A stretch of DNA of 64,000 bases from Flavisolibacter tropicus (GTDB lineage: Bacteria > Bacteroidota > Bacteroidia > Chitinophagales > Chitinophagaceae), in the NCBI RefSeq assembly GCF_001644645.1, contig NZ_CP011390.1:4598501-4662500 (forward strand), read 5' to 3'. Below, one piece after another: positions 17,007 to 26,307 of this stretch. Below the pieces are notes generated by a model that worked only from the letters and a program-made list of their open reading frames with translations, made no database searches and was not told the origin of the DNA. Position 1 is the stretch's first letter; every line of letters starts with the position of its first letter. A program made the translations under genes and the position numbers.

Positions 17007-17531
17007 TCGTGAATCGGCACCGGTTTACAGCCTGTAGCCTTAACATATTTCCATTTGAAAAACCAATACAAATCCGTCCTAGCGAAAACCATTTGTCCGG
17101 AAACAATCAGTTGTAAGGAAACGTGTTTTCCTTTTATACACCCTTTTCGCTTTTGGTTGAAGCTATAAAGTTTGCAATAGTTGATTGGCGGTCAACTACA
17201 GTTTGCAGGTACTAAAAGGAGAATAGTTGCGCACGGATCACCAGGCGCAAATACAATTCATAAATGTGTAGTGGCTGCTAAAAGGTATTCCGTAAAGAAG
17301 GGAAAAGAGAAGTAGTGCTTCCATTTAAAAAGACTGGCAGATGCTGGTATTAAAGGTAAATGGGGGTGAAGCAATTCACCCCCTAATTTTGACAGTTCGT
17401 ACGCTATATGGCGATTAAAACATATATAAGATGTTAGCTTCACAATTTTATGTAATTAAGATAATTTGTGGGAACTGCTGGTACCCGTCAATATTATTTT
17501 AGTTGCTGCGCACCAATTTCAAGAATTATAA
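17007..17531. other. Intergenic stretch upstream of the TPR kinase cluster
   Basis: 525 bp with no credible gene. A minus-strand frame at about 17.26-17.44 kb has no recognisable features. No perfect TAnnTTTG box; TAATTTG at about 17.46 kb is one base short of the consensus spacing. Confidence 0.5.
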
Positions 17532-19478
17532 ATGAGACTGCTGTTCTGTTTACTGATAATGCTGTTGTTTGTTACCAATGGACAAGCACAAACCAATAAT
17601 AGTAAATCACAGCTCCCCAGTTCAGTTGACTCATTACGTGTAAATGCAATAATTCAGGATGCAGCAGAAGCATGGGCAAAGGGGCAGAACAAGGAGCATG
17701 CATTGACGTTATACACTAAGGCTTATGAACTGAGTTTACAACTGAACTATTATATCGGTTGTATTAACGCACTTAATCGACGTGCTAATTTAAAACGTAG
17801 TATTTCACTGGATTTAAGCGCAATTGTAGATTATAAAACTGCATTGGCATATGGTAAAAAGATTAATAGGATCGATCTTATTTCCGAGGATTACTTGGCC
17901 TTGATGCATACATATTTTGACTTGAACCATATTGATAGTGCGTTGCAGGTTCATGTACAGCTAATGAAACTTTTAGAGCATGGTGGTTCACGGAAAGTCT
18001 TGTTTCATTCTAATTATACACTTGCAAGTTATTTGGATAAACAAGACACTGCACTTGGTGTAAAATACCGTTTTGAAGCATTGGAGATAGCGCGGGAAGA
18101 AAATGATCCCATGCTATTAGTTGAAATTTTAACGGTTATAAGCAAATCATTTTATGGTTTAAAACCTAGCAAGGAAGACAATCAATATGCAAATGAGGCG
18201 TTATGGATTGCTAATAACTCAGGTGATGAGTATCTTCTTGGCTTGGCCTTTAATACCAAGGCAACTTTGAGTTATTATTCCAATCAGATTGATTCAACAT
18301 TGTTTTATTGTAAAAAAGCGATTAGTGTTTCGAAAGGATTAAAAAGCATTAATAACCGAATTTTAGCGTTACAGCAAACTGCAGATGCCTTTGAGGCCAT
18401 GAAAGACTTTAAGAGTCAGCTCTATTATCTCAGGCAAGCTTATGTGTTCGCTAGGAAATACAACAATTTTAAATTCCAGATAGCCATTTGTGAGAAATTG
18501 GCTCAAACATATAAAATTCTAAATCAACCAAATAAGGCGTTTGAGTACATGGCCAAATTTGCTGCATTAAAGGATTCGTTTTTTACTGAACAAAATATTA
18601 GAGCGAGTGAAGAATTTGGTATAAAATACAAAGTGGCTGAAAGCGAAAAACTTGCAGTTGAGAACAAATTGAAAATTAGTGAGAAAGAAAATCAGTTACA
18701 AAAAAGTAAGAAATATACATGGTATAGTATAGGCGTTGCATTAATAGCAATCCTTGTTGCAATCATATTCTTTTTGAATTATTGGCATAAAAATCAGCTG
18801 CATAAGCAGCAATTGCAAGGTTTAGAGCAGGAGAAAGAGTTGCAACTGTTGCACGCCTTGATGCAAGGAGAAGAAAAGGAACGCAGCCGCATAGCCAAGG
18901 ACCTGCACGACGGCGTGGCCGGTATGCTGGCAGCAGCTAAGATGCAATTAAGTAGTTTATCCATCAAGAATCGGGAGATAGCTGAACGCAAAGAGTTTCA
19001 ACAAGCCTTAAAGCTTTTAGATGATTCCACTCATGAAGTGCGTATGACCTCGCACAACCTGATGCCAGAGGTACTATTACGTCATGGCGTAGATGAAGCT
19101 ATTAGACGCTTTTGCCAAAATATAAGTAATGATAGCTTGCTGGATGTACGTTATGAGTCTTTAGGTGAGCCTAAACGGTACATCGATACCTTTGAATTAT
19201 CTGTTTACCGTATTGTACAGGAGTTGTTAAACAATGTTGTCAAACATTCAAAAGCAACAGAAGCAGTTGTGCAGCTAAGCGAAAGCAAGGACGCCATGTT
19301 CATATTTATTGAAGATAATGGTATTGGGTTTCAACAGCCTGCTCAGAAAGAGGGTATGGGATTGCAAAGTTTGCAATCACGTATTAAAGCCATGAATGGA
19401 AGGTTTGAAGTTGGAACCTCGGGAAAAAGTGGTGTGAATGCTTACTTGGAGTTTAACACCTCAGAATTGGATGCATAA
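17532..19478 (+). CDS. TPR-containing sensor histidine kinase (HisKA_3), copy 1
   Basis: A 648-residue kinase with a signal peptide, about 350 residues of TPR-like helical repeats outside the cytoplasm, a coiled coil, one membrane helix (YSIGVALIAILVAIIFFL, about residues 394-414), a short coiled coil, then the HisKA_3 domain EEKERSRIAKDLHDGVAGML with His459 and a HATPase domain (YRIVQELLNNVVKHSKA, EDNGIGF, GMGLQSL). This is the NarX/LiaS/DesK type. It is the first of three tandem paralogues sharing one response regulator. Confidence 0.95.
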   Translation: MRLLFCLLIMLLFVTNGQAQTNNSKSQLPSSVDSLRVNAIIQDAAEAWAKGQNKEHALTLYTKAYELSLQLNYYIGCINALNRRANLKRSISLDLSAIVDYKTALAYGKKINRIDLISEDYLALMHTYFDLNHIDSALQVHVQLMKLLEHGGSRKVLFHSNYTLASYLDKQDTALGVKYRFEALEIAREENDPMLLVEILTVISKSFYGLKPSKEDNQYANEALWIANNSGDEYLLGLAFNTKATLSYYSNQIDSTLFYCKKAISVSKGLKSINNRILALQQTADAFEAMKDFKSQLYYLRQAYVFARKYNNFKFQIAICEKLAQTYKILNQPNKAFEYMAKFAALKDSFFTEQNIRASEEFGIKYKVAESEKLAVENKLKISEKENQLQKSKKYTWYSIGVALIAILVAIIFFLNYWHKNQLHKQQLQGLEQEKELQLLHALMQGEEKERSRIAKDLHDGVAGMLAAAKMQLSSLSIKNREIAERKEFQQALKLLDDSTHEVRMTSHNLMPEVLLRHGVDEAIRRFCQNISNDSLLDVRYESLGEPKRYIDTFELSVYRIVQELLNNVVKHSKATEAVVQLSESKDAMFIFIEDNGIGFQQPAQKEGMGLQSLQSRIKAMNGRFEVGTSGKSGVNAYLEFNTSELDA

Positions 19479-19506
19479 ATTAAAATTCTGTAATACGCAG
19501 TAAAAA

Positions 19507-21450
19507 ATGAGACAATCAGTAGGTTTTCTATTCATGCTTCTTCTCTCGATTCAGGCATTATCACAGAATACCGAATTAGAAAAGATACTGGCTAAGCCAG
19601 ATGATACTTTAAAAGTAAGGGAGTTGCTAAACCTTGGCCGGAAGATAAGAAGTAACAGTTATGAGGACGCCGGAAAAGTATTTCAGAGAGCATTAGATCT
19701 TAGTAAGAAGATAGATTATGAGTGGGGTAAGGGTGCGTCCTTTTTAAATTTAGGCGGTGTAATGACATACCTTGGCGATATTGATAACGGCATTAGTTAT
19801 GTGCAAAGGGCATATGATATCTATACCAGACTAAATAATAGTAAGGGTGTTGCAACTTGCCATAGTAGCTTGGGTGGAATGTATGCTACTAAGGGGAAGT
19901 TTGATAGTGCGATAATACATTTAATGTCGGCCTTGCAATTAATGGGCGACATTAAGCCGGGGCATGAGCATAAACAGTTATATCATAATATCGGTACACT
20001 TTATAATAGTTTAAAGGATTATTCTAATGCAATTACTTATCATGAAAAAGCCTTAGCTGTCTCTACCAGCCTTCAGGATACAACTTATATAGTGATCAGT
20101 CTGGGTAGTTTGCAAATGGCATATCGTAATATGGGTAATAATGAAAAATCGTATGATTACGCATTGCGGGCATTGCAATTAGCTAAGCAAAAGAATGATA
20201 GTAAGTCGCTTTATAATGCTTATCAGTCTTATGCAGAAATGTGTATTAAGCTGGATAAACATGACGAGGCCATTAATGCAGGCAAAAAGGCTTTGCATTA
20301 TGCCTTATCCTTAAAAGACGTGGTATATCAAATTTTAGTATCAACAACGCTTGCTGAAGCTTATGAAAAGTTGGGGCAGCTTGAGAAGGCTGCAGATATA
20401 TTGGAACATGCAAAAGCGATAGGTGAAAAGGCAGGATTAAAGTCGCATTTACGTAATGTTTATGCCGGATTAGCCAATATAAACAATAAGCTGGGTAATT
20501 ATAAGACAGCGCTTGATGAATATGAGAAGTTTAATGCAACAAAGGATTCATTAGGCAATGAGAAAAATAAAAAGACAATTGCTGAGTTGGAAATTAAATA
20601 CCAAACAGCACAAAAAGAAAGGATTCTTTCTCTGCAGCATCTTCAGATTAGTCAAAAGGAAGTACAATTACAACGGTCAAGGCAGGTTACTATCTACAGC
20701 ATTGCAGCTACGCTGGTTGCTATGTTAGGTGCTGCCTTGGTGTATTTGCATTACAGAAACAAGCAACGTTTACATCAGCAGCAACTGCAGGCGATTCAGC
20801 GAGAAAAAGAGCTGCAGTTATTGCAGGCAGTTATAGAGGGGGAGGAGAAAGAACGTGGTCGTATTGCCAAAGACCTTCACGACGAGGTGGCCGGAATGTT
20901 GGCGGCGGCTAAAATGCACTTCAGCAGTTTAAGCATTCAGAACGCGCACTTGTCGGAAGCCAAAGAATACAACCAGGGTATAGAGCTGCTAAATGAAGTT
21001 ACGATCCAAGTGCGTAAAACTTCACACAACCTAATGCCTGAAGTGCTGATTAAGTATGGCTTAGAAACTGCTTTGGCCAAGTATTGTGCTAATATCAGCA
21101 ACGACCAAGTTCTGGTAGTGAGGTATAATTGCTGTGGCGAGGTAAAGCGATATGATTCAAGCTTTGAGTTGGCTCTATACCGTATAGTACAAGAGTTGTT
21201 AAATAATGTTATTAAACATTCCCGGGCAAAAGAAGCGTATGTCCAATTGAGCGCTTTTGACGACAGGCTTTGTATTATGATAGAAGACAATGGTGTTGGA
21301 TTAAAAGGAAATGTAAAGAATGAAGGAATGGGATTGCAGAGTCTAGAAACCCGTGTTAAGGCTATGAATGGACGTTTTGAAATTCAAACGGCTAGTAGTA
21401 CAGGGCTAAGCGCTTTTCTGGAATTTAATATCGAGGGGTTGGAAAAGTAA
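19507..21450 (+). CDS. TPR-containing sensor histidine kinase (HisKA_3), copy 2
   Basis: A 647-residue paralogue of the preceding gene with the same order: signal peptide, TPR repeats (SYVQRAYDIYTRLNNSKGVA, KPGHEHKQLYHNIGTLYNSL are clear TPR units), coiled coil, membrane helix (IAATLVAMLGAALVYLHY), HisKA_3 and HATPase. His458 is in RIAKDLHDEVAGML; the residue after HD is Glu rather than Gly as in copies 1 and 3. The N, G1 and G2 boxes are intact. It starts 28 bp after copy 1. Differences are concentrated in the TPR sensor part, suggesting different inputs. Confidence 0.95.
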   Translation: MRQSVGFLFMLLLSIQALSQNTELEKILAKPDDTLKVRELLNLGRKIRSNSYEDAGKVFQRALDLSKKIDYEWGKGASFLNLGGVMTYLGDIDNGISYVQRAYDIYTRLNNSKGVATCHSSLGGMYATKGKFDSAIIHLMSALQLMGDIKPGHEHKQLYHNIGTLYNSLKDYSNAITYHEKALAVSTSLQDTTYIVISLGSLQMAYRNMGNNEKSYDYALRALQLAKQKNDSKSLYNAYQSYAEMCIKLDKHDEAINAGKKALHYALSLKDVVYQILVSTTLAEAYEKLGQLEKAADILEHAKAIGEKAGLKSHLRNVYAGLANINNKLGNYKTALDEYEKFNATKDSLGNEKNKKTIAELEIKYQTAQKERILSLQHLQISQKEVQLQRSRQVTIYSIAATLVAMLGAALVYLHYRNKQRLHQQQLQAIQREKELQLLQAVIEGEEKERGRIAKDLHDEVAGMLAAAKMHFSSLSIQNAHLSEAKEYNQGIELLNEVTIQVRKTSHNLMPEVLIKYGLETALAKYCANISNDQVLVVRYNCCGEVKRYDSSFELALYRIVQELLNNVIKHSRAKEAYVQLSAFDDRLCIMIEDNGVGLKGNVKNEGMGLQSLETRVKAMNGRFEIQTASSTGLSAFLEFNIEGLEK

Positions 21451-21490
21451 CCTCATTGGTCATTTGTATTAATATTATAAGACACCTTAC

Positions 21491-23443
21491 ATGAAGTTTA
21501 AGTTTATCTGTTTTTGGATCTGTTTAAACTTTTTTAGCAGCTCGACTTTTTGCCAGGATACTGCCTGGCAAAGTATTCAAGCGGCAAATGATGATTCCGC
21601 CAAAGTAATTCGGTTGGCTGACTATGCTTATTCCTTATCATTAAAAGATGAAGAAAGAGCTTTAAAAATCTATGATGATTTAATGCGATTGAGTAAGAAG
21701 TTGAATTATCCTTACTGGATCGGCATGACTTGGTTCAATATTGCTTGTATAGATGCCAATCGGGCAAATGATAAAAAAGCAATCGATCATTTTCAGCTGG
21801 CACTTCATTACTTGAACCAAACCAATAGGATAGATCAAATTGCTTCCTGCTATCTGAATATTGGATCAATGGCGGAAAGGTTAGGTAATGTTGATTTAAA
21901 ACTAAGCAGTCTGAATCAAGCTATACACCTGCTAGAGGGATCTAAGTATAGGAAATTACTGAACCATGCCTATAATAACATGGGTGCAATGTTGTTTAAT
22001 CAAAATCAGTATACTAAAGGGTTCTCTTATTTCGAGAAGGCAATGTCGGCTGCTAAGGAAATTAAAGACACAAATGCTTTAGTTACAGCTTTTTTTGGAA
22101 TGAGTAATTGTTCCGGTAGTGCCAAAAAATATGTAGAAGCAGAGAGATACAGTAAGGAATCGCTCCGGATAGCAACATTGTCTGGAAATAACCATCACTT
22201 GTGTGTGGCCAATACCAGCTTTTCAGAATTGTATTTGAAATGGAAGAAAGCCCCGCCTGCTATACAGTATTCAAAAGAGATTATACGATATGCAAAGGCT
22301 GATAATGATGTACAATATGAATTAATTGGACTAATGAATTTGGGGCAGGCTTATAGTCTGGCTAATGAAACATCAAAGGCGATCTATTATCTAAACAGTG
22401 CGTTGGAGTTAGGTAAAGAAAAGGAAGTTGTTATTCAGCTAGATGATGTTTATAAGTCGTTATCTGATGCATATGCTCAACAAGGTGATTATGAAAAGTC
22501 CCTAGCCAGTTATAAAAAGTATATACTGTATAGGGATAGTTCAATTAACGAAAGAAATAACAAAAACATTTCTGAACTTGAAATCAAATACCAGACTTCA
22601 CAAAAAGAGAAAGCCCTTTCCCAGCAACAATTACAAATAAGTAAGAAAGAAGTGCAATTACAGCAATCCAAGCAGGTTACAACCTATAGTATTGCGGCAA
22701 CACTGATAGCTATGTTAGGCGTTTCTTTGGTGTATTTGCATTACAGAAACAATCGGCGTTTACATAAACAACAACTCCAATCTATTCAACAGGAAAAAGA
22801 ACTGCAACTTTTGCAAGCCGCTATGGAAGGTGAGGAGAAAGAACGTAGTCGCATAGCTAAAGATCTGCACGACGGAGTAGCAGGTATGCTGGCAGCGGCT
22901 AAGATGCAATTAAGTAGCTTGTCTTTAAAGAACAGTACATTGGCAGAAACAAAGGAGTTTTCTCAAGCTGTAAAGCTATTAGATGATTCTTGCCACGAAG
23001 TACGTATCACTTCACACAACCTGATGCCGGAAATATTAATGCAATACGGTTTGGATGAAGCCATACGCCGTTTTTGTAACAATATCTCAAATGACCATGT
23101 ATTGCAAGTGCAATATGCTAGCTATGGCGAGATAGGCCGGTTTGTTATCAGCTTTGAGCTAACAGTGTATCGTATCGTTCAGGAGTTACTGAATAATATT
23201 GTTAAGCATTCTAAAGCTACAACAGCATCTGTACAACTAAGTTTGCAGAATGATTTTTTATCAATAACCATAGAAGATAATGGAGTAGGCTTTGATAAAA
23301 ATGGTACACATCAAAATGGAACAGGCTTGAATAGTCTGAAGCGCCGCTTGCAGGTTATGAATGGCACACTGGAAATTGATGCTCAACAAGAACAAGGTGT
23401 TACTGCATTTATTGGAATAGAAATCAATAATTATAAATTATAA
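21491..23443 (+). CDS. TPR-containing sensor histidine kinase (HisKA_3), copy 3
   Basis: A 650-residue third paralogue with signal peptide, TPR repeats (for example YPYWIGMTWFNIACIDAN), coiled coil, one membrane helix (IAATLIAMLGVSLVYLHY) and the catalytic core: His460 in RIAKDLHDGVAGML, N box in ELLNNIVKHSKA, G1 in EDNGVGFDK. The coiled-coil/TM segment is close to that of copy 2 (KEVQLQQSKQVTTYS and KEVQLQRSRQVTIYS), so these two are the closest pair. It is 40 bp after copy 2 and 3 bp before the response regulator gene. Confidence 0.95.
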   Translation: MKFKFICFWICLNFFSSSTFCQDTAWQSIQAANDDSAKVIRLADYAYSLSLKDEERALKIYDDLMRLSKKLNYPYWIGMTWFNIACIDANRANDKKAIDHFQLALHYLNQTNRIDQIASCYLNIGSMAERLGNVDLKLSSLNQAIHLLEGSKYRKLLNHAYNNMGAMLFNQNQYTKGFSYFEKAMSAAKEIKDTNALVTAFFGMSNCSGSAKKYVEAERYSKESLRIATLSGNNHHLCVANTSFSELYLKWKKAPPAIQYSKEIIRYAKADNDVQYELIGLMNLGQAYSLANETSKAIYYLNSALELGKEKEVVIQLDDVYKSLSDAYAQQGDYEKSLASYKKYILYRDSSINERNNKNISELEIKYQTSQKEKALSQQQLQISKKEVQLQQSKQVTTYSIAATLIAMLGVSLVYLHYRNNRRLHKQQLQSIQQEKELQLLQAAMEGEEKERSRIAKDLHDGVAGMLAAAKMQLSSLSLKNSTLAETKEFSQAVKLLDDSCHEVRITSHNLMPEILMQYGLDEAIRRFCNNISNDHVLQVQYASYGEIGRFVISFELTVYRIVQELLNNIVKHSKATTASVQLSLQNDFLSITIEDNGVGFDKNGTHQNGTGLNSLKRRLQVMNGTLEIDAQQEQGVTAFIGIEINNYKL

Positions 23444-23446
23444 GCC

Positions 23447-24088
23447 ATGCAAAAGATACGGATAGGGATTGTGGACGACCATCAGGTTGTGATTAATGGA
23501 TTGACCACTATGCTTTCCAACTTTGATACGTTAGAAGTTGTTTATACTTCAACACAAAGTACGGATGTATTAAAACAACTCGAAGAGATAGAAATAGATG
23601 TATTGTTGCTGGATATACAGATGCCTCAGCTGGATGGAATAGAGCTGACCAAATTGATCACTAAGAATTTCCCTGCTATTAAAACCATGGTGTTTAGCAG
23701 CTTTGAGAATTCGCATTATGTAAAGCAAGCTATACGAAATGGAGCTGCAGGTTATTTGCTTAAAAATGCAGATCACCAAACCATTTCAGAAGCTATTGCT
23801 CAAGTAATGAAGGGTGAAACCTATATAGATAGAGTGGTAGAGAAAATGATGGTTAAGGAAAGTATTACAGGGCACAAGCAGTCTTCCTTTGAAGCGGTGT
23901 TAACCAGTCGCGAGGGTGAGATATTAAAACTGATTGCAGAGGAGTACACGAATCAGCAGATTGCAGATAAGCTATTTGTAAGCTTACGCACTGTAGAAGC
24001 GCATCGTTTTAATCTTACGCAAAAGCTGGGAATTAAAAACATTGCAGGCTTAACGAAGGAAGCCCAACGCAGAGGGCTTTTAGAATAG
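23447..24088 (+). CDS. NarL/FixJ-family response regulator (receiver + LuxR HTH)
   Basis: A 213-residue two-domain regulator. The receiver has the acidic pocket GIVDDHQ, phospho-acceptor Asp56 (LLLDIQMP), switch Ser in MVFSSFE and Lys in LLKNA. The C-terminal LuxR-type HTH (LTSREGEILKLIAEEYTNQQ, then IADKLFVSLRTVEAH) binds DNA. Its start is 3 bp after the third TPR kinase, so the four genes form one operon, and it is the obvious target for all three kinases. It is the only receiver in the window with a DNA-binding output domain. Confidence 0.96.
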   Translation: MQKIRIGIVDDHQVVINGLTTMLSNFDTLEVVYTSTQSTDVLKQLEEIEIDVLLLDIQMPQLDGIELTKLITKNFPAIKTMVFSSFENSHYVKQAIRNGAAGYLLKNADHQTISEAIAQVMKGETYIDRVVEKMMVKESITGHKQSSFEAVLTSREGEILKLIAEEYTNQQIADKLFVSLRTVEAHRFNLTQKLGIKNIAGLTKEAQRRGLLE

Positions 24089-24144
24089 TTTCAATAAAGA
24101 AAGAAGCTGTCACATTTACGTGACAGCTTCGTTCTTTATTGAAA
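24089..24144. terminator. Bidirectional terminator between convergent genes
   Basis: A long stem with a single mismatch: tttcaataaagaa + gaagctgtcac (24089-24113), loop atttac, then the complement to 24144. It serves both the kinase operon and the convergent gene ending at 24168. Confidence 0.9.
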
Positions 24145-24167
24145 TCGGTTACTGTTCTACAACTCAC

Positions 24168-25370
24168 TTAGTATCCGCTGGTGCCACTTGAGCTGCTTTT
24201 ATTCTTCTTGTTCTTTTTGGTTTTCTTGCTTGTGTTCATGTTGTTGTTCATATCTGTGCTAGTAGTCGAGTTAACATTGCCAGATTCATTTTGAATCTGT
24301 GTACTATTAGTATTCATATTGTTTGTTGGATTTACACCACTTGAGCTAGATGTAGTATCTACTATTGTTCCAGATGAAGTATCAGGTTTAATAGAAGAAG
24401 TAGTATCTACAGTGGCTCTTGATGTCGTATCTGTAATAATAGGAGCAGCTGCACTTGTATCCATTCTGGCTGAACTATCTGTATTCATGTTCATATTAGC
24501 TGCGCTATCCTTCGCTGGATAAGCATTGGTGCTAACATTGGTACTAACGCCTGTAGTGCCGGAACCATAATAAGCGCTATAGGTTGGAGGATTTGTCGTC
24601 ATATTGACATTGGTCGTTGTAAGATTCTGATCCATGTTATTATTCATGTTCATATTGCTTTGCATAGGAGAGGCCATGGTAGTGCCATAACTTAAATCGG
24701 GTGTACCATCGGCGTTCATGCGCTGCGCACGCAATAGGCCATTATCAATAATGCGTACCAGGTAAAGATCTATTGTGCGTGGCATAGCTGCTCTACCCGT
24801 TGTATCTACACCCCAATAAGTGTGGGTCATAGTCATACTAGAGTCGCCTGTTGTGTTAGCCATAGCTGATGAGTCTGTTCCTGTTACACCAACGTTATTT
24901 GGAGGATTTGCAACGGCTGCAGCCATCATGCTATCCATAGCCGCAAGCTGAGGGTTAGGCAGTTTTACTAAAGAAATATCATACACATTGCCACCATATA
25001 GATCCATGGCTTTGCTTACTATTTCTGATGGAACGCTGCTTTGTAATACAGGTAGTGATACCATATAGCTTTCGCCCCTGGGTGAATAGTTAACGTTCAT
25101 CCATTGTCCATTTTGCATGTAAGAGGCGCGCCAAAAGCCGTTGTAGGTAGGTTGCCATTGTGCGTTAGTAGCACCGGGGTATTGAGCTTGGAAGTTTTTT
25201 TGAATCGTGGGTGGCATATTAGCATATGCGTTATAATTACCAGTACTGGTTTGGTTTCCAGATACGTTGTGTGCACTGTCCATTCTGTTGTTATTCATAT
25301 TGGTAGTATCCTGTGCACATATTGCCGCACTACTTCCTGCTAATATCATTGCAAGAATTGTCTTTTTCAT
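24168..25370 (-). CDS. Secreted low-complexity protein with PepSY-like N-terminal part
   Basis: A 400-residue exported protein (signal peptide MKKTILAMILAGSSAAICAQ). Residues about 50-145 (PPTIQKNFQAQYPGATNAQW, GFWRASYMQNGQWMNVNYSP) resemble the PepSY-like/BLIP-like domain of many Bacteroidota periplasmic proteins. The rest is strongly biased to Asn, Thr, Ser, Asp and Met (MNMNNNMDQNLTTTN, DTSSGTIVDTTSSSSG) and ends in KKTKKNKKNK. This part is likely disordered. Function unknown; it could be a cell-surface or stress protein. Codon use is dominated by simple repeats, which makes frame errors likely. Confidence 0.75.
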   Translation of the reverse strand: MKKTILAMILAGSSAAICAQDTTNMNNNRMDSAHNVSGNQTSTGNYNAYANMPPTIQKNFQAQYPGATNAQWQPTYNGFWRASYMQNGQWMNVNYSPRGESYMVSLPVLQSSVPSEIVSKAMDLYGGNVYDISLVKLPNPQLAAMDSMMAAAVANPPNNVGVTGTDSSAMANTTGDSSMTMTHTYWGVDTTGRAAMPRTIDLYLVRIIDNGLLRAQRMNADGTPDLSYGTTMASPMQSNMNMNNNMDQNLTTTNVNMTTNPPTYSAYYGSGTTGVSTNVSTNAYPAKDSAANMNMNTDSSARMDTSAAAPIITDTTSRATVDTTSSIKPDTSSGTIVDTTSSSSGVNPTNNMNTNSTQIQNESGNVNSTTSTDMNNNMNTSKKTKKNKKNKSSSSGTSGY

Positions 25371-26084
25371 AACTCTCTATTTTGGTTTTGATTTTTGATA
25401 ACATCCTTGTTATATCAAGGATAGTGCCCGGTAAAACTGAACAATGAAAAAAAGACCGCGTATTCTTTTGGATGAATAGGATTGACAGGATTGAAGTTTG
25501 GTAGTTGAAGAGTGAAGGTGTATGTCAGCTAACGCAGCTGTGCATTTGCAACTCATTGGATTTTAAATAAAATAGGTTCGTATTTAAAAACTTGAATAGT
25601 TGAAACAGAGTGTAAATGTTGAGGTAAAGTGTTTTCTAAGTTATTATTAATTGCATAGCTGCTACACTTACATGCTCTTATATTTTTCTAACTCTACACT
25701 TGATCTGTGTCGGTAATAGTACTATAGGCATCGGTACGGTTAAGTACATTTTTTATCCCCAGAGGTTGGGCTTCCTGAGCTTTACACTCATTAAATTCAG
25801 ATTGTTTACGGCCTTGCACATGACCTTCATTATTCGACAGGAAAAGACAGCTATTTTTTAAAAGGAGTGCGTTAATAGAGTTGTGCAGAGTAAGGCGGTG
25901 TGCCTACAGAGAAGGTAATTGTGCAATTTTTTATAAAATTGATTCTTATCTATTGTACGGATGAGATGGAAGTATTAACTTCAATACAACTCCTTTATTC
26001 AATGGAATGACCTTGGTCCAATCGTCTTATTGAATAATCCAAGACGTACACGTGAACATTTTACCACCACCACAAGCCACTAAA
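25371..26084. other. Long intergenic stretch, nothing clear
   Basis: About 710 bp between the low-complexity protein gene and a small gene. It has a simple word ggatgaataggattgacagg but no gene-like frame, hairpin or -7 box that I can defend. Confidence 0.5.
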
Positions 26085-26282
26085 ATGAACACTGCAAAAC
26101 TTGATCTGCACGCGGACTCCGCTTCCGGCAATTTGAAATTGAAAGAAATTTTAAAGCGCCACAACATGCCCTACGAAGAGCGTAGGGAAGGAAATGCAAC
26201 TATTATTGGTATAAAGGCCAGGGCCTTTACACAAAAAGCAGCACAACTATTTACCCGCCCTTGTGCTGATACAGCCGGTTAA
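26085..26282 (+). CDS. Small hypothetical protein (65 aa)
   Basis: A 65-residue soluble protein starting MNTAKLDLHADSASGNLKL, with a basic helix (KLKEILKRHNMPYEERREG) and a short beta stretch (NATIIGIKARAF). A GTG 11 codons upstream is possible but its residues (NILPPPQATK) are unlike a folded N-terminus. I do not recognise the family. It is convergent with the T9SS gene and sits alone. Confidence 0.5.
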   Translation: MNTAKLDLHADSASGNLKLKEILKRHNMPYEERREGNATIIGIKARAFTQKAAQLFTRPCADTAG

Positions 26283-26307
26283 TAGTTTAAGCTGCATAAT
26301 TTAGTGT

